A stretch of 64,000 nucleotides of DNA. It comes from Billgrantia aerodenitrificans. GTDB taxonomy: Bacteria > Pseudomonadota > Gammaproteobacteria > Pseudomonadales > Halomonadaceae. The stretch is from assembly GCF_021404405.1 (NCBI RefSeq), contig NZ_JABFTV010000002.1, positions 372,001-436,000 of the forward strand, written 5' to 3'. Positions 26,088 to 35,803 of this stretch are shown here, in pieces; within the stretch, counting starts at the first letter, position 1; each line of letters opens with the position of its first letter. The notes beneath the pieces are model-generated. The model searched no databases. It saw only the letters and a list, made by a program, of their open reading frames with translations, and was not told the origin of the DNA. The position numbers were made by a program, and so were the translations under genes.

Positions 26088-27968
26088 ATGAAAACCAAAC
26101 CTCACCTGGCTGCGCTCCCTATGGCTGCGCAGGGCCTGGCCGCCTTCGGCCTGGCAGCGCTTCCTCTGGCCGTTCAGGCCCAGACCACGGTCAATCAAGA
26201 CACCGATGTCGTCGCCCTCAATCCGATGGTGATCACCGCCACCCTGGCGCCACGTACCGCCGACGAGACCCTCTCCTCGGTGACCGTGCTCGACGAGGCC
26301 AACCTGCGCCGACAGGACCCCACCAGCGTTACCGATATGCTGCGCGGCCAGCCGGGGGTGGACGTCATCACCAACGGCAGCTTCGGCAAGAACAGCAGCG
26401 TCTACCTGCGGGGTACCGGCAACGAGTCGACGCTGCTGATGATCGACGGCATTCGCCTGCGCTCGGCGACGGCGGGCGGTGCAGCTTGGCACTATCTCGA
26501 TCCGCGCATGTTCCAGCGTGCCGAGATCGTGCGTGGCCCGCGGGGCAGCCTCTACGGGGCCGATGCGGTGGGCGGCGTGGTGCAGCTGTTCACGCATGAA
26601 GCGCAGGAAGGCGGTCCGCACCCACGCGTCTCGGTGGGCGGCGGCTCCTTCAACACCCAGCGCTACAGCGCCGGGCTCTCCGGCAGCAGCGGCGGCACCC
26701 GCTACAGCTTTGCCGGCAGTCATTTCACCACGGACGGTACACCCATTCGTCGCGATGGCGAGGACAAGGGGTACGACAATACCTCTGGGCTGGTTCGTAT
26801 TGCCCATACTTTCGAAACTGATGCGGAAGTAGGCGTGCTGGCATTGCGTGCCAAAGGCGGCAATGAGTACGACGGTGGTGAAATGAACTTCGTGCAGCAA
26901 GTTGCCGGAATCTACGGTGAGATACCGATCACCAGCAACTGGCGTAGCCGGCTGACCTTGAGCGAGTCGCGTGATGAGCTCGACGACCAGGCCTTTGCCA
27001 CCCAGTGGGGACCGGCAAGCACTTCCATCCTCGATACTCGTACTCAGACTGTTCGTTGGCAGAATACCCTGGCCTTTGGTGTGCACGAATTGGTGGCCGG
27101 GGCCGAGTACAGTGAAGATCGTGTTTCCGGTACGACAGGCCACGACGTGACTCGTCGCGACAACACGGCGATTTTCGCCCAGGGCCTGCTCGATTTTTCA
27201 CCGTTCGCCTTGCAAGCTGCTCTACGTTATGACGACAACGAGGCGTATGGCGAGGAAGTCACCGGCAGCTTGGCGCTTGGCTACGATCTGGATAGCTTTC
27301 ATACGCTGCGAGCCAGCTATGGCACGGCTTTCCGTGCTCCGACTTTCAATGATCTGTATTGGCCCTATCAGGACTTCGGTACTTGGGGATCCTACCAAGG
27401 GAATCCTGACTTGCGAGCGGAAACGTCCTCTACGGTCGAGTTCGGGATACGCGGCCAGTACCAGGGCATGTTCTGGGATCTGGCGGCTTACCATACGTCT
27501 GTTGACGATATGATCGCCACGGAGACCATCAATAATGATAGTCGTCCGACCAATATCAACGAGGCGCGTATTCGGGGCGTCGAGCTGTCAGGGGGAGCCG
27601 AGATACAGGACTGGACTCTGGCTGCCGCTTTGACCTGGATCGATCCGGAAAACCGTAGCGGAGCCAATGCGGGCAATCGTATTCAGCGCCGAGCCAGCCA
27701 GAGCGCACGTTTCGACATCGACCGCGAGCTGGGCGAGTGGTCGCTGGGCGGCTCCTGGATCGTTCAGGGCTATCGCTACAACGATGCCGCCAACACTGAT
27801 CGCATCGGTGGCTTTGGGCTCGTCAACCTGCGCGCCGGGTGGCAGCTTGCCCCGCTGTGGTCGGCTCGTCTGACGGTGGAGAACGCCCTGGACAAGGAGT
27901 ACGAAACTTCCCGTGACTACCTCAATGCCGGCCGTGCGGCCTTCGTCAGTGTCCACTTTGGCCAGTAG
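26088..27968 (+). CDS. btuB: TonB-dependent vitamin B12 receptor
   Basis: Outer-membrane receptor of 626 residues bringing cobalamin into the periplasm with TonB energy. A signal peptide runs to about residue 35 (AVQAQ). The plug domain has MVITAT, SVTVLDEANLRRQDPTSVTDMLRGQPGVDV and IVRGPRGSLYGADAVGGVVQL; the C-terminus NAGRAAFVSVHFGQ ends in an aromatic-rich beta-strand. AAGGG precedes the ATG at 26088. Control by the riboswitch upstream and btuFCD downstream make the substrate call strong. The barrel-coding part is visibly less GC-rich than the plug part. Confidence 0.93.
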   Translation: MKTKPHLAALPMAAQGLAAFGLAALPLAVQAQTTVNQDTDVVALNPMVITATLAPRTADETLSSVTVLDEANLRRQDPTSVTDMLRGQPGVDVITNGSFGKNSSVYLRGTGNESTLLMIDGIRLRSATAGGAAWHYLDPRMFQRAEIVRGPRGSLYGADAVGGVVQLFTHEAQEGGPHPRVSVGGGSFNTQRYSAGLSGSSGGTRYSFAGSHFTTDGTPIRRDGEDKGYDNTSGLVRIAHTFETDAEVGVLALRAKGGNEYDGGEMNFVQQVAGIYGEIPITSNWRSRLTLSESRDELDDQAFATQWGPASTSILDTRTQTVRWQNTLAFGVHELVAGAEYSEDRVSGTTGHDVTRRDNTAIFAQGLLDFSPFALQAALRYDDNEAYGEEVTGSLALGYDLDSFHTLRASYGTAFRAPTFNDLYWPYQDFGTWGSYQGNPDLRAETSSTVEFGIRGQYQGMFWDLAAYHTSVDDMIATETINNDSRPTNINEARIRGVELSGGAEIQDWTLAAALTWIDPENRSGANAGNRIQRRASQSARFDIDRELGEWSLGGSWIVQGYRYNDAANTDRIGGFGLVNLRAGWQLAPLWSARLTVENALDKEYETSRDYLNAGRAAFVSVHFGQ

Positions 27969-28884
27969 CGGCCGATTCGGCGGGGCCCTCGGCCCCGCCG
28001 CATTTACTGGTGCCTTGCTGACGCTGGCCCTGTCGGGGCCGGTGGCCGGCGAGGCGCATGCCGATGCGCTGTGTGCCATCGACGACCGCGAGCGGGAGGT
28101 GTGCCTCGAGGCACCGGCCAGGCGTATCGCCGCGCTCTCGCCCGGCGCCACCGAGCTGGTCTACGCCGCCGGGGCGGGGGAGAAGGTGGTGGCAGTAGTG
28201 GCCTTCAGCGACTATCCGCCAGAAGCCAAGGACGTGCCGTCGGTGGGCAGCCACACCCGCATGGATCTGGAAACCCTGGTGACGTTGACCCCCGACCTGG
28301 TGATCGGCTGGATGACCGGCAATCCGCCCGAGCAGCTCGAGACCATCGAGGCGCTGGGTATGCCGGTATTCTACATCGAGCCGCGGGACTTCGAGGGCGT
28401 TTCCGGCGCCATCGAGCGCCTGGCACTGCTGGCCGATACCCGCGAGGAGGGCGAGCGGGTCGCCGCCGAATTCCTCGACGGCATGGCGTCGCTGGCCGAG
28501 CGCTACGCCGATGCCGAGCCGATATCGGTGTTCTACCAAGTGTGGGACGAGCCGTTGATGACCATCAACGACGAGCACCTGATCGGCAAGGTGCTGACCC
28601 TGTGCGGCGGCGTCAACGTCTTCGGCGAGCTGTCGCGGCTGGTGCCGCGCATCGACGACGAGTCGGTGCTGGCCGCCGACCCCGAGGCAATCCTGGCCGG
28701 CGGCATGGGCGAGGAGAACCGCGGATGGCTGACCCATTGGCAGCAGTATCCCAGCATGACCGCCGTCGAGCGCGACAATCTCTACTTCGTGCCGCCGTCG
28801 CTGATTCAGCGCCCCACGCCGCGGCTGCTGGAGGGCAGCCGCCTGTTCTGCGAGCAGCTCGAGCGTGCCCGTGCCAAGCGCTGA
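27925..28884 (+). CDS. btuF: Periplasmic cobalamin-binding protein
   Basis: Class III solute-binding protein passing cobalamin from BtuB to BtuCD, about 319 residues. RIAALSPGATELVYAAGAGEKVVAVV is the FecB/BtuF opening strand, followed by YPPEAKDVPSVG and PDLVIGW. The signal peptide is FTGALLTLALSGPVAGEAHA. The start is ambiguous: ATG 27925 overlaps btuB by 44 bases, while GTG 27949 gives a shorter and equally good signal peptide; neither has a clear ribosome site, so coupling to btuB translation is likely. Confidence 0.88.
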   Translation: MPAVRPSSVSTLASSGRFGGALGPAAFTGALLTLALSGPVAGEAHADALCAIDDREREVCLEAPARRIAALSPGATELVYAAGAGEKVVAVVAFSDYPPEAKDVPSVGSHTRMDLETLVTLTPDLVIGWMTGNPPEQLETIEALGMPVFYIEPRDFEGVSGAIERLALLADTREEGERVAAEFLDGMASLAERYADAEPISVFYQVWDEPLMTINDEHLIGKVLTLCGGVNVFGELSRLVPRIDDESVLAADPEAILAGGMGEENRGWLTHWQQYPSMTAVERDNLYFVPPSLIQRPTPRLLEGSRLFCEQLERARAKR

Positions 28885-28891
28885 AGCCGGC

Positions 28892-29872
28892 ATGATCACG
28901 CCCCGGCGCTCATTGTGGCCGCCGCTGGCCGTGCTCGCGCTGCTGGGTCTCACGGCCCTGCTGGTGTCGGTCACCCTGGGCAGCGCCGCGCTGTCGCTGG
29001 GCGACGTATGGGCGGTGGCGCGCGGCGAAGGCAGCCCCCTGGCGCGCACGCTGATTCTCGACCTGCGCATTCCCCGTTCCCTCTCGGCCTTCGCCGTGGG
29101 TGGCCTGCTCGCTGTGGCGGGGGCGTTGATGCAGGTGCTGCTGCGCAATCCTCTGGCCGACCCCTATGTGCTGGGCCTTTCCGGCGGCGCCTCGGTGGGG
29201 GCGCTGGCGGCGATGCTGGCGGGGCTGGGTGGGGCGGTGATCACCGGCTCTGCCTTCGCTGGGGCCTTTCTCTCCACGCTGCTGGTGTTCGGCCTGGCCC
29301 ACGGTACCGGCAGCTGGACCCCTTCGCGGCTGCTGCTCACCGGCGTGGTGGTGGCCGCCGGCTGGGGCGCGGTGATCACCCTGATGCTGGCGATAAGCCC
29401 CGCCGAGCGTTTGCCCGGCATGCTCTACTGGCTGATGGGCGATCTTTCCTACTCGCGCTCCCCCTGGCCGCCGTTGACGCTGCTGCTGGTCATCTGCCTG
29501 CTGCTGATGCCGCTGGGGCGCAGCCTCAACGTCATGGCTCGCGGCCCGCTGCAGGCGGCGGCCCTTGGGGTCAACGTGCGCCCGCTGGAGTGGACGATCT
29601 ATGTCGTGGCCAGCGTGCTCACCGCTACTGCGGTAACCACCGCCGGCAGCATCGGCTTCGTCGGCCTGGTGGTGCCGCACATGCTGCGTCTGGTGCTGGG
29701 CAACGACCAGCGTCTGATCCTGCCGGCCTGCGCCCTGACCGGCGGTACACTGCTGGTGCTGGCCGATACCCTGGCGCGCACCATGATCGCCCCGGAACAG
29801 CTGCCGGTGGGGGTGATCACCGCGCTGCTCGGCGTACCCACTTTCCTCTATCTGCTGTACCGGAGCCGCTGA
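28892..29872 (+). CDS. btuC: Cobalamin ABC transporter permease
   Basis: FecCD-family permease of 326 residues with about ten helices. Diagnostic blocks are [45 protein letters not shown] and GFVGLVVPHMLR. It forms the BtuC2D2 importer with BtuD. The ATG at 28892 is seven bases after the btuF stop. The stop overlaps btuD (TGATG). Confidence 0.92.
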   Translation: MITPRRSLWPPLAVLALLGLTALLVSVTLGSAALSLGDVWAVARGEGSPLARTLILDLRIPRSLSAFAVGGLLAVAGALMQVLLRNPLADPYVLGLSGGASVGALAAMLAGLGGAVITGSAFAGAFLSTLLVFGLAHGTGSWTPSRLLLTGVVVAAGWGAVITLMLAISPAERLPGMLYWLMGDLSYSRSPWPPLTLLLVICLLLMPLGRSLNVMARGPLQAAALGVNVRPLEWTIYVVASVLTATAVTTAGSIGFVGLVVPHMLRLVLGNDQRLILPACALTGGTLLVLADTLARTMIAPEQLPVGVITALLGVPTFLYLLYRSR

Positions 29873-30639
29873 TGAACCGCCTCGAGATCCGCGAGCTGGT
29901 GATCGACGTGCCCGAGCGGCGCGACGGCCAAGCGCTCACGCTCAGCGTCGAGCCGGGGCAGGTGTGGGGCGTGCTCGGTCCCAACGGCGCTGGCAAGACC
30001 ACGTTGCTGCACACCCTGGCCGGGCTGCGTGGGCCGCGGGCCGGGCAGGTGCTGATCGACGGGCGCCCGCTGGCGATGCTGGGTCGGCGCCAGGTGGCGC
30101 GCATCCTGGGGCTGGTGTTCCAGGAGCGTCACGATGGCTTTCCCGCTACGGTGCGCGAGACCGCGCTGATCGGTCGGCATCCGTGGCTCTCGGCGTGGCA
30201 GATGGAGGGCGGCGAAGATCTGCGCCTGGCCGAGGCGGCACTCGAACGACTCGACGTCGTACATCTGGCCGAGCGTCTGGTCAGCACGCTCTCGGGGGGC
30301 GAACGCCAGCGCCTGGCGATTGCCACAGTGCTGACCCAGGCGCCGCAGATCTGGCTCGCCGACGAACCCACCAACCATCTCGACCTGCACCACCAGAGCG
30401 CGGTGATGGCGCTGCTCGCCGAGCAGGCCGCCGAGGGCCGCGCGGTGATGATGTGCCTGCACGATCTCAACCTGGCGGCGCGCTGGTGCGACCACCTGCT
30501 GCTGCTCTATCCCGATGGCGAGGCGTGCTGGGGGCCGGCCAGAAACATGCTGGTACCCGCCGCCCTGGAGCGGCTCTACGGCCAGCGTCTGGCCACCGCC
30601 GAGATCGACGGTGCCCCGGTGTTCGTGCCGGTTAGATGA
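29872..30639 (+). CDS. btuD: Cobalamin ABC transporter ATP-binding protein
   Basis: ATPase of the cobalamin importer, 255 residues. Walker A GPNGAGKTT near residue 38, signature LSGGERQR, Walker B IWLADEPTNHLD and the switch histidine in CLHDLNLAARWCD are all intact. The ATG overlaps the btuC stop (TGATG). The longer open frame upstream is only a shadow of btuC. It is the last gene of the btuBFCD unit and faces the oppositely oriented ABC operon. Confidence 0.92.
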   Translation: MNRLEIRELVIDVPERRDGQALTLSVEPGQVWGVLGPNGAGKTTLLHTLAGLRGPRAGQVLIDGRPLAMLGRRQVARILGLVFQERHDGFPATVRETALIGRHPWLSAWQMEGGEDLRLAEAALERLDVVHLAERLVSTLSGGERQRLAIATVLTQAPQIWLADEPTNHLDLHHQSAVMALLAEQAAEGRAVMMCLHDLNLAARWCDHLLLLYPDGEACWGPARNMLVPAALERLYGQRLATAEIDGAPVFVPVR

Positions 30640-30647
30640 GGAGAGGG

Positions 30648-30690
30648 AGCCTGACTCGGGCTCATCAGTCGGGCTTCTCCGTCGATCTTT

Positions 30691-30692
<2 letters not shown>
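30648..30692 (+). terminator. Hairpin between the convergent btuD and FepC-like genes
   Basis: AGCCTGACT (30648-30656) pairs with AGTCGGGCT (30667-30675) with one G-U pair and a ten-base loop. A T-run follows only at 30688-30692, so termination is probable but not strong. Confidence 0.45.
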
Positions 30693-31451
<759 letters not shown>

Positions 31452-31455
<4 letters not shown>

Positions 31456-32519
31456 CGTCTTCTCGTCCCACGAATCAGAATGACGGCAAAGGCCGGCGCC
31501 CCGACCAGGGCCGTGACCACGCCTATCGGCAGCACCTGCCCCGGCACGATGACGCGCGAGATGATGTCGGCGCCGATCAGGAACACGGCGCCGGCCAACG
31601 CCGATGCCGGTATCAGCCGGGTGTGGCGGTTGCCCACCAGAAAGCGCATGGCATGAGGAATCACCAGCCCCACGAAGCCGATGGCGCCGACCATCGACAC
31701 CATCGTTGCCGTCACCAGCGCCATGACGGCGATCAGGATTGCCCGCACGCGGCGCACGGCGATACCCATCGAGGCGGCACTGTCGGCACCGAAGGTGAAG
31801 GCATCCAGGGCGCGCCGATACCACAGGCACACCAGCAGGCCGCCCAGGGCGGCGGGCAGGCCCAGGGTGACGTCATCCCAGCGCACTCCGGAAAGATTGC
31901 CCATCAGCCAGAACATGATGCCCCGGGCTTGTTCGGCATTCGCCGACTTGGCAATGATGAAGGCAGTCAGGGCATTGAACAGCTGCGAACCGGCGATACC
32001 GGCCAGAATGATGGCGCCTGCGGCCTGGGCGCTGCGGCCACCCCCGGTGCCGCTACCGGCGGCACGGGCGAGCAGTACTACCAGTGAGAAGGCCAGCCCC
32101 GCACCGGCAAAGGCGCCGAGCGAGAGCGTCACGGCGCCGGCTCCGAGCCCGGCGATGGTGACCGCCACGGCGCCGGTCGAGGCGCCGGCGGAAATTCCCA
32201 TCAGGAAAGGGTCGGCCAGAGGATTGCGCAGCAGGGCTTGCAGCACGACGCCGGACAAGGCCAGCCCGGCACCGCAGCAGGCGGCGAGGATGGCGCGGCT
32301 GAGCCGGTAATTCCAGACGATGCCGGCGTCGATGCGGTCGACGACATGCTCCGCTCCCCACAGCCGATTCGCCAATACCTTGAGAATGGTCTCCAGTGGA
32401 ATCGCCGTTTCGCCGATCGCGGTGCCGGCCATCACGGCCAGGAACAGAATCGATGGCGCGAGCCAGACCCAGCGCCATCGGAGCACCACTGGTGAGCGCA
32501 ATGTCGCGGTCAGGTTCAT
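31452..32519 (-). CDS. FecCD-family ABC transporter permease
   Basis: Polytopic permease of 355 residues. [46 protein letters not shown] and [16 protein letters not shown] are the family blocks. It shares clear homology with BtuC but is longer at the N-terminus, and its substrate may differ. It overlaps both neighbours by four bases, so the three genes form one translationally coupled unit. Confidence 0.9.
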
Positions 32520-33532
32520 CGTTCGAATGAGAGCGTCGTCAAGGCATCGGCCAGCGATTCCAGGCCGAAGATCGTGCGCATGGTGGCACTCATTGCATGA
32601 GCATCCATCTCGACGATGTTGCCGTTCTTCACCGCCGTCATCTCCCGGGTCACCGGATCATTGTGCAGAAAGTTCAGCTTTTCTTCGATGTCGTCGGCGG
32701 GAAAGCGGCGGCGATCCATGCGTGCGATAACGATTAGGTCGGGGTCGGAGCGGGCAATGGATTCCCAGCCGACGATAGGCCACTCCTCATCGGATTGGAT
32801 GACATTACGAATACCCAGTTGCTCCATCATGTAGCCGGGTGCGCCAAGCCTACCGGCAACGTAAGGATCCACCGAGCTATCGGGAGAAGAGAACCAGAAT
32901 ACTGCCGACAGATCCTGAGGGAGCTCCAGGCTTTCGGCCTTGGCAATGGCATTGGATTCACGAGCTTCGAGATCGGTCACCAGCGCTTTGCCGGCCTCCT
33001 GCACGTCGAAAATGGCAGCCAGCTCGGTGATGCCTTTATAGACGTGAGCGGGGGAGAAAGCGGCGGTACGGGTGCCGTCACCTCCGGTGCTGTTGTCCTT
33101 GGTGTCGCAGTCGGCTGGCATGATGTAGGTGGCAATGCCCAGTTCGTGGAACTGTTCACGACTCGCCACGCTGCCGGTGGGCCCCACATGCCACTCGTAC
33201 TGAGCCGCGACGAGCTCCGGTCGACGATTCACCACGGATTCGAAGCTCGGATCATTGTCGGCCAGCCGTTCGATGCCGGCGTTGACCTCGCTAAACTCCG
33301 GCAGCACGGGGTTGAACCAGACCGAGGTGCCGAGCACCCGGTCGGCTAGGCCCAGGGAGTAGAGAATCTCGGTGGCGGATTGCCCAACGGTAACGGTGCT
33401 TTCAGGAGCGGAAGAGAAACTGATTTCCGTGCCACAGTTGGTAAGGGTTATCGGGTAATCGGTAGCGCCTGCCATGAGAAATGAAGAAGGAAAAAAGGTA
33501 AGAATGGCCATTAATCGTCGTGCGTTTTTCAT
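32516..33532 (-). CDS. Periplasmic metal-chelate/corrinoid-binding protein (FecB-like)
   Basis: Class III binding protein of 338 residues with a signal peptide (KNARRLMAILTFFPSSFLMAG) and no lipobox. VTVGQSATEILYSLGLADRVLGTS starts the first lobe; RRPELVAAQYEWHVG and DPDLIVIARMDRR are strand-loop blocks of the second half. A GGAA element precedes the start. The gene is less GC-rich than its neighbours. As I recall, P. aeruginosa has a comparable binding protein-permease-ATPase set (PA2912-2914) beside cob genes that responds to zinc limitation, consistent with the Zur-like palindrome 119 bp upstream here. Confidence 0.85.
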   Translation of the reverse strand: MKNARRLMAILTFFPSSFLMAGATDYPITLTNCGTEISFSSAPESTVTVGQSATEILYSLGLADRVLGTSVWFNPVLPEFSEVNAGIERLADNDPSFESVVNRRPELVAAQYEWHVGPTGSVASREQFHELGIATYIMPADCDTKDNSTGGDGTRTAAFSPAHVYKGITELAAIFDVQEAGKALVTDLEARESNAIAKAESLELPQDLSAVFWFSSPDSSVDPYVAGRLGAPGYMMEQLGIRNVIQSDEEWPIVGWESIARSDPDLIVIARMDRRRFPADDIEEKLNFLHNDPVTREMTAVKNGNIVEMDAHAMSATMRTIFGLESLADALTTLSFER

Positions 33533-33650
33533 GGCATATGTTCCAAATAGTCGTAAGTTAATAGTCGGTTTGTCTTGATGTTAGAGGGGAGCGTCACAGC
33601 ACTTCGGCCGTTGCGGCGAAGATTGCCAGGATTCGGGGATGAAAAGCAAT

Positions 33651-33665
33651 TGTTATACTATAACA
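33651..33665. promoter_or_regulatory. Zur-type operator
   Basis: A perfect 15-bp palindrome TGTTATA-C-TATAACA, flanked by A/T, matches the core published for gammaproteobacterial Zur (TGTTATANTATAACA). It lies between the reverse-strand ABC operon (start at 33532) and the forward B12 riboswitch. A TATAGT/TATAAC-like -10 for the ABC operon falls inside it, so zinc-dependent repression of that operon is the simplest reading. The forward chelatase-cob operon starts just beyond it. Confidence 0.75.
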
Positions 33666-33714
33666 TATTTTTTCTGCATTGCACCGGTCGCGCCAGTTCC
33701 TTTACGATGGGCCG

Positions 33715-33900
33715 ACTGACATGGGTGCCCCTGTGCCTAGGGGATAATCGGGAAGTATGGTGAGGCCGTAGGCCAATTCCATCGCTGCCCCCGCAACGGT
33801 AATGAGTGAGTCGCCTGCAAGAACCACTGGCATCGCGCTGGGAAGGTGCAGGCTTTGACGTCGTTCTGGCGTCCTCCTCGAGCCCGGAGACCGGCCCATC
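33715..33900 (+). promoter_or_regulatory. Cobalamin riboswitch upstream of the chelatase-cob operon
   Basis: Conserved blocks in order: GGTGCCCC...AGGGGATAATCGGGAA (33724-33753), GCTGCCCCCGCAACGGTAA (33784-33802) and the B12 box AGCCCGGAGACCGGCCCA (33881-33898). TGCGGTGGGC (33924-33933) follows, as in the btuB riboswitch, here inside a small GGTGC/GCACC hairpin. It should reduce expression of corrin synthesis when adenosylcobalamin is plentiful. The 33533-34057 gap holds only this element and the Zur site. Confidence 0.93.
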
Positions 33901-34057
33901 AATCCATCATCATCCCGTACCGGTGCGGTGGGCACCGAGGAGATGCCGTGTCTGCGTTCGTTCCATTCGCCCCTTCCGTGGGGTTGTTGCCGTTTGCGAC
34001 CGATGTCTTTTCGGCCGTGTGCCGCTGCGTGTCCGGCCTATGCATGGCGAGGCTCCC

Positions 34058-35803
34058 GTGAGCGAGTTTCCCTTCGCCGCCGTGGTCGGCCTGGCAGAAC
34101 TCAAGACCGCGCTGCTGCTCAACGCCATCCACCCGCGTATCGGCGGGGTGTTGATCAGCGGGCCGCGTGGCAGTGCGAAATCCACCCTGGCACGGGCCCT
34201 GGCGGCGATCCTGCCTGACGATGGGGAAGGGCGTCGGCCGCCCTTCGTCACCCTGCCCCTGGGGGCCAGCGAGGAGCGCCTGACCGGCAGCCTGGACCTG
34301 CAGCGGGTACTCGCCGAACGCGAGGCGGCCTTCCAGCCGGGGCTGTTGGCCAAGGCGCACGGCGGCGTGCTCTACGTCGACGAAGTCAACCTGCTGCCGG
34401 ACACCCTGGTAGACCTGCTGCTCGACGTGGCCGCCAGCGGTACCAACGTCGTCGAACGCGACGGTGTCAGCCATTCCCATCCCGCGCGTTTCCGCTTGAT
34501 CGGCACCATGAACCCGGACGAGGGCGAGCTGCGCCCGCAGCTGCTCGACCGCTTCGGCCTCTGCCTCGAACAGCACGCTTCGGTCAGTGTGGAAGAGCGC
34601 ATCGCCATCGTGCAGCAGCGCGAAGCCTTCGACCGCGACCCCCAGGGCTATGTGGCACGCCACGCCGAGGCCCAGGTAGCGCTCACCCAGCGTATTCGGC
34701 GTGCCCAGTCGGCGCTGGCGGAGATCGTCAGCGAGGCGTGGGTTTACGAGCACATCGCGCTGGGCTGTCAGGAGGCCGGCGTCGAAGGGCTGCGGGCGGA
34801 CGTGACCTGGCATCGTGCTGCCCAGGCCCACGCCGCCTGGCGCGGCGCCGCTGCCGTGGCTAGGGAGGATCTGGATATCGTCGAGCCCTGGGTGCTGGCA
34901 CATCGGCGGACCTCGCCGCCTGCCCAGGAGCCAGGCAAGCTCTCGGCCCATAATCCGCCCCCGCCGCCAAGCTCCGGTACGCCACCCGCGTCGAGCGGGC
35001 CGGTAGGTCCCGGTGGCGACACGGCCGGCTCAAGCGGCCAGGGGCAGTGGGGCGCCATGCCGCCGGTAGCGCAGAAAAGCGTCAGCGTGCCGGCCCCGAG
35101 CCTGTCGGACATGATCGCGCATGAGCGTGGCTCCGATTGCGCCAGGGCTTCCCAGGCGCCTGCTGTGGTCAGGCGTCGGGGCCATCAGCGTCGCTCCTAC
35201 CTGGCATCGCCCCGGCCGGACTGGTTCGCCACTGTGGCCGCCAATCATGGCCGCTGGCCCTGGCGTCGGTTGGAGCATCGCAAGACGCAAGCCGCTCCGC
35301 CGACGGTTCATCTGGTGCTGCTGGATACCTCCGCCTCGACCCTGGGGCGGCAACTGCTGGGACAGGCCAAGGGGCTGGTCGAGCAACTGGCCCGACAGGC
35401 CTATGCCGCCCGCGAGCAAATGGCCGTGCTTGGCTTCGGCAATGACGGTGTCACGCCGATCCTGCTGCGCCGCCGTGCGCCCAAGGCGCTGCGTGAGCGG
35501 CTCGACAATGCTGACGGCGGTGGCGGCACACCGCTGCGCCAGGTCGTGGCGCAGGCGGCGCGGTTGATTCGCCAATGGCGGCGGCAGGAGGCCGACCTGC
35601 GCATACGCACCTACCTGATAACCGACGGCCGCACCCGGCAATCCCTGGCCGGCCTGCCGGCGCTGGGCGATTGCCTGGTCGTCGATACCGAACAAGGCGC
35701 CGTCAAGCGGGGACGAGGCGAGACCATCGCCGAGCAGCTCGGCGCCCGCTATTGTCGCCTGCCGCTGCCGGCGGGCCGTTCACGGCCAGGAGGCCAGGCG
35801 TGA
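34058..35803 (+). CDS. Fused AAA+ / VWA chelatase subunit (ChlI/ChlD-like) for cobalt chelatase
   Basis: Protein of 581 residues: an AAA+ ATPase domain (1-~285) with Walker A GPRGSAKS (35-42) and Walker B VLYVDEVNLL, a proline/glycine-rich linker (~290-350), and a VWA domain whose metal-ion site DTSAS is at 423-427. Mg-chelatase ChlI and ChlD have these parts; here they are one chain. Next to cobN it is the likely ATP-driven partner for cobalt insertion, in place of CobS and CobT. GTG 34058 has GCGAGG six bases upstream; the open frame continues back through the riboswitch but is not credible coding. Confidence 0.85.
   Translation: MSEFPFAAVVGLAELKTALLLNAIHPRIGGVLISGPRGSAKSTLARALAAILPDDGEGRRPPFVTLPLGASEERLTGSLDLQRVLAEREAAFQPGLLAKAHGGVLYVDEVNLLPDTLVDLLLDVAASGTNVVERDGVSHSHPARFRLIGTMNPDEGELRPQLLDRFGLCLEQHASVSVEERIAIVQQREAFDRDPQGYVARHAEAQVALTQRIRRAQSALAEIVSEAWVYEHIALGCQEAGVEGLRADVTWHRAAQAHAAWRGAAAVAREDLDIVEPWVLAHRRTSPPAQEPGKLSAHNPPPPPSSGTPPASSGPVGPGGDTAGSSGQGQWGAMPPVAQKSVSVPAPSLSDMIAHERGSDCARASQAPAVVRRRGHQRRSYLASPRPDWFATVAANHGRWPWRRLEHRKTQAAPPTVHLVLLDTSASTLGRQLLGQAKGLVEQLARQAYAAREQMAVLGFGNDGVTPILLRRRAPKALRERLDNADGGGGTPLRQVVAQAARLIRQWRRQEADLRIRTYLITDGRTRQSLAGLPALGDCLVVDTEQGAVKRGRGETIAEQLGARYCRLPLPAGRSRPGGQA

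Noticed and set aside
28915..29871. Long open frame continuous with btuD on the same strand
   Set aside because: It is the +2 shadow of btuC; btuD begins at the ATG overlapping the btuC stop.
33806..34057. In-frame extension of the chelatase gene upstream through the B12 riboswitch
   Set aside because: The extension would translate the conserved aptamer; GTG 34058 has a good ribosome site and starts at the conserved AAA domain.
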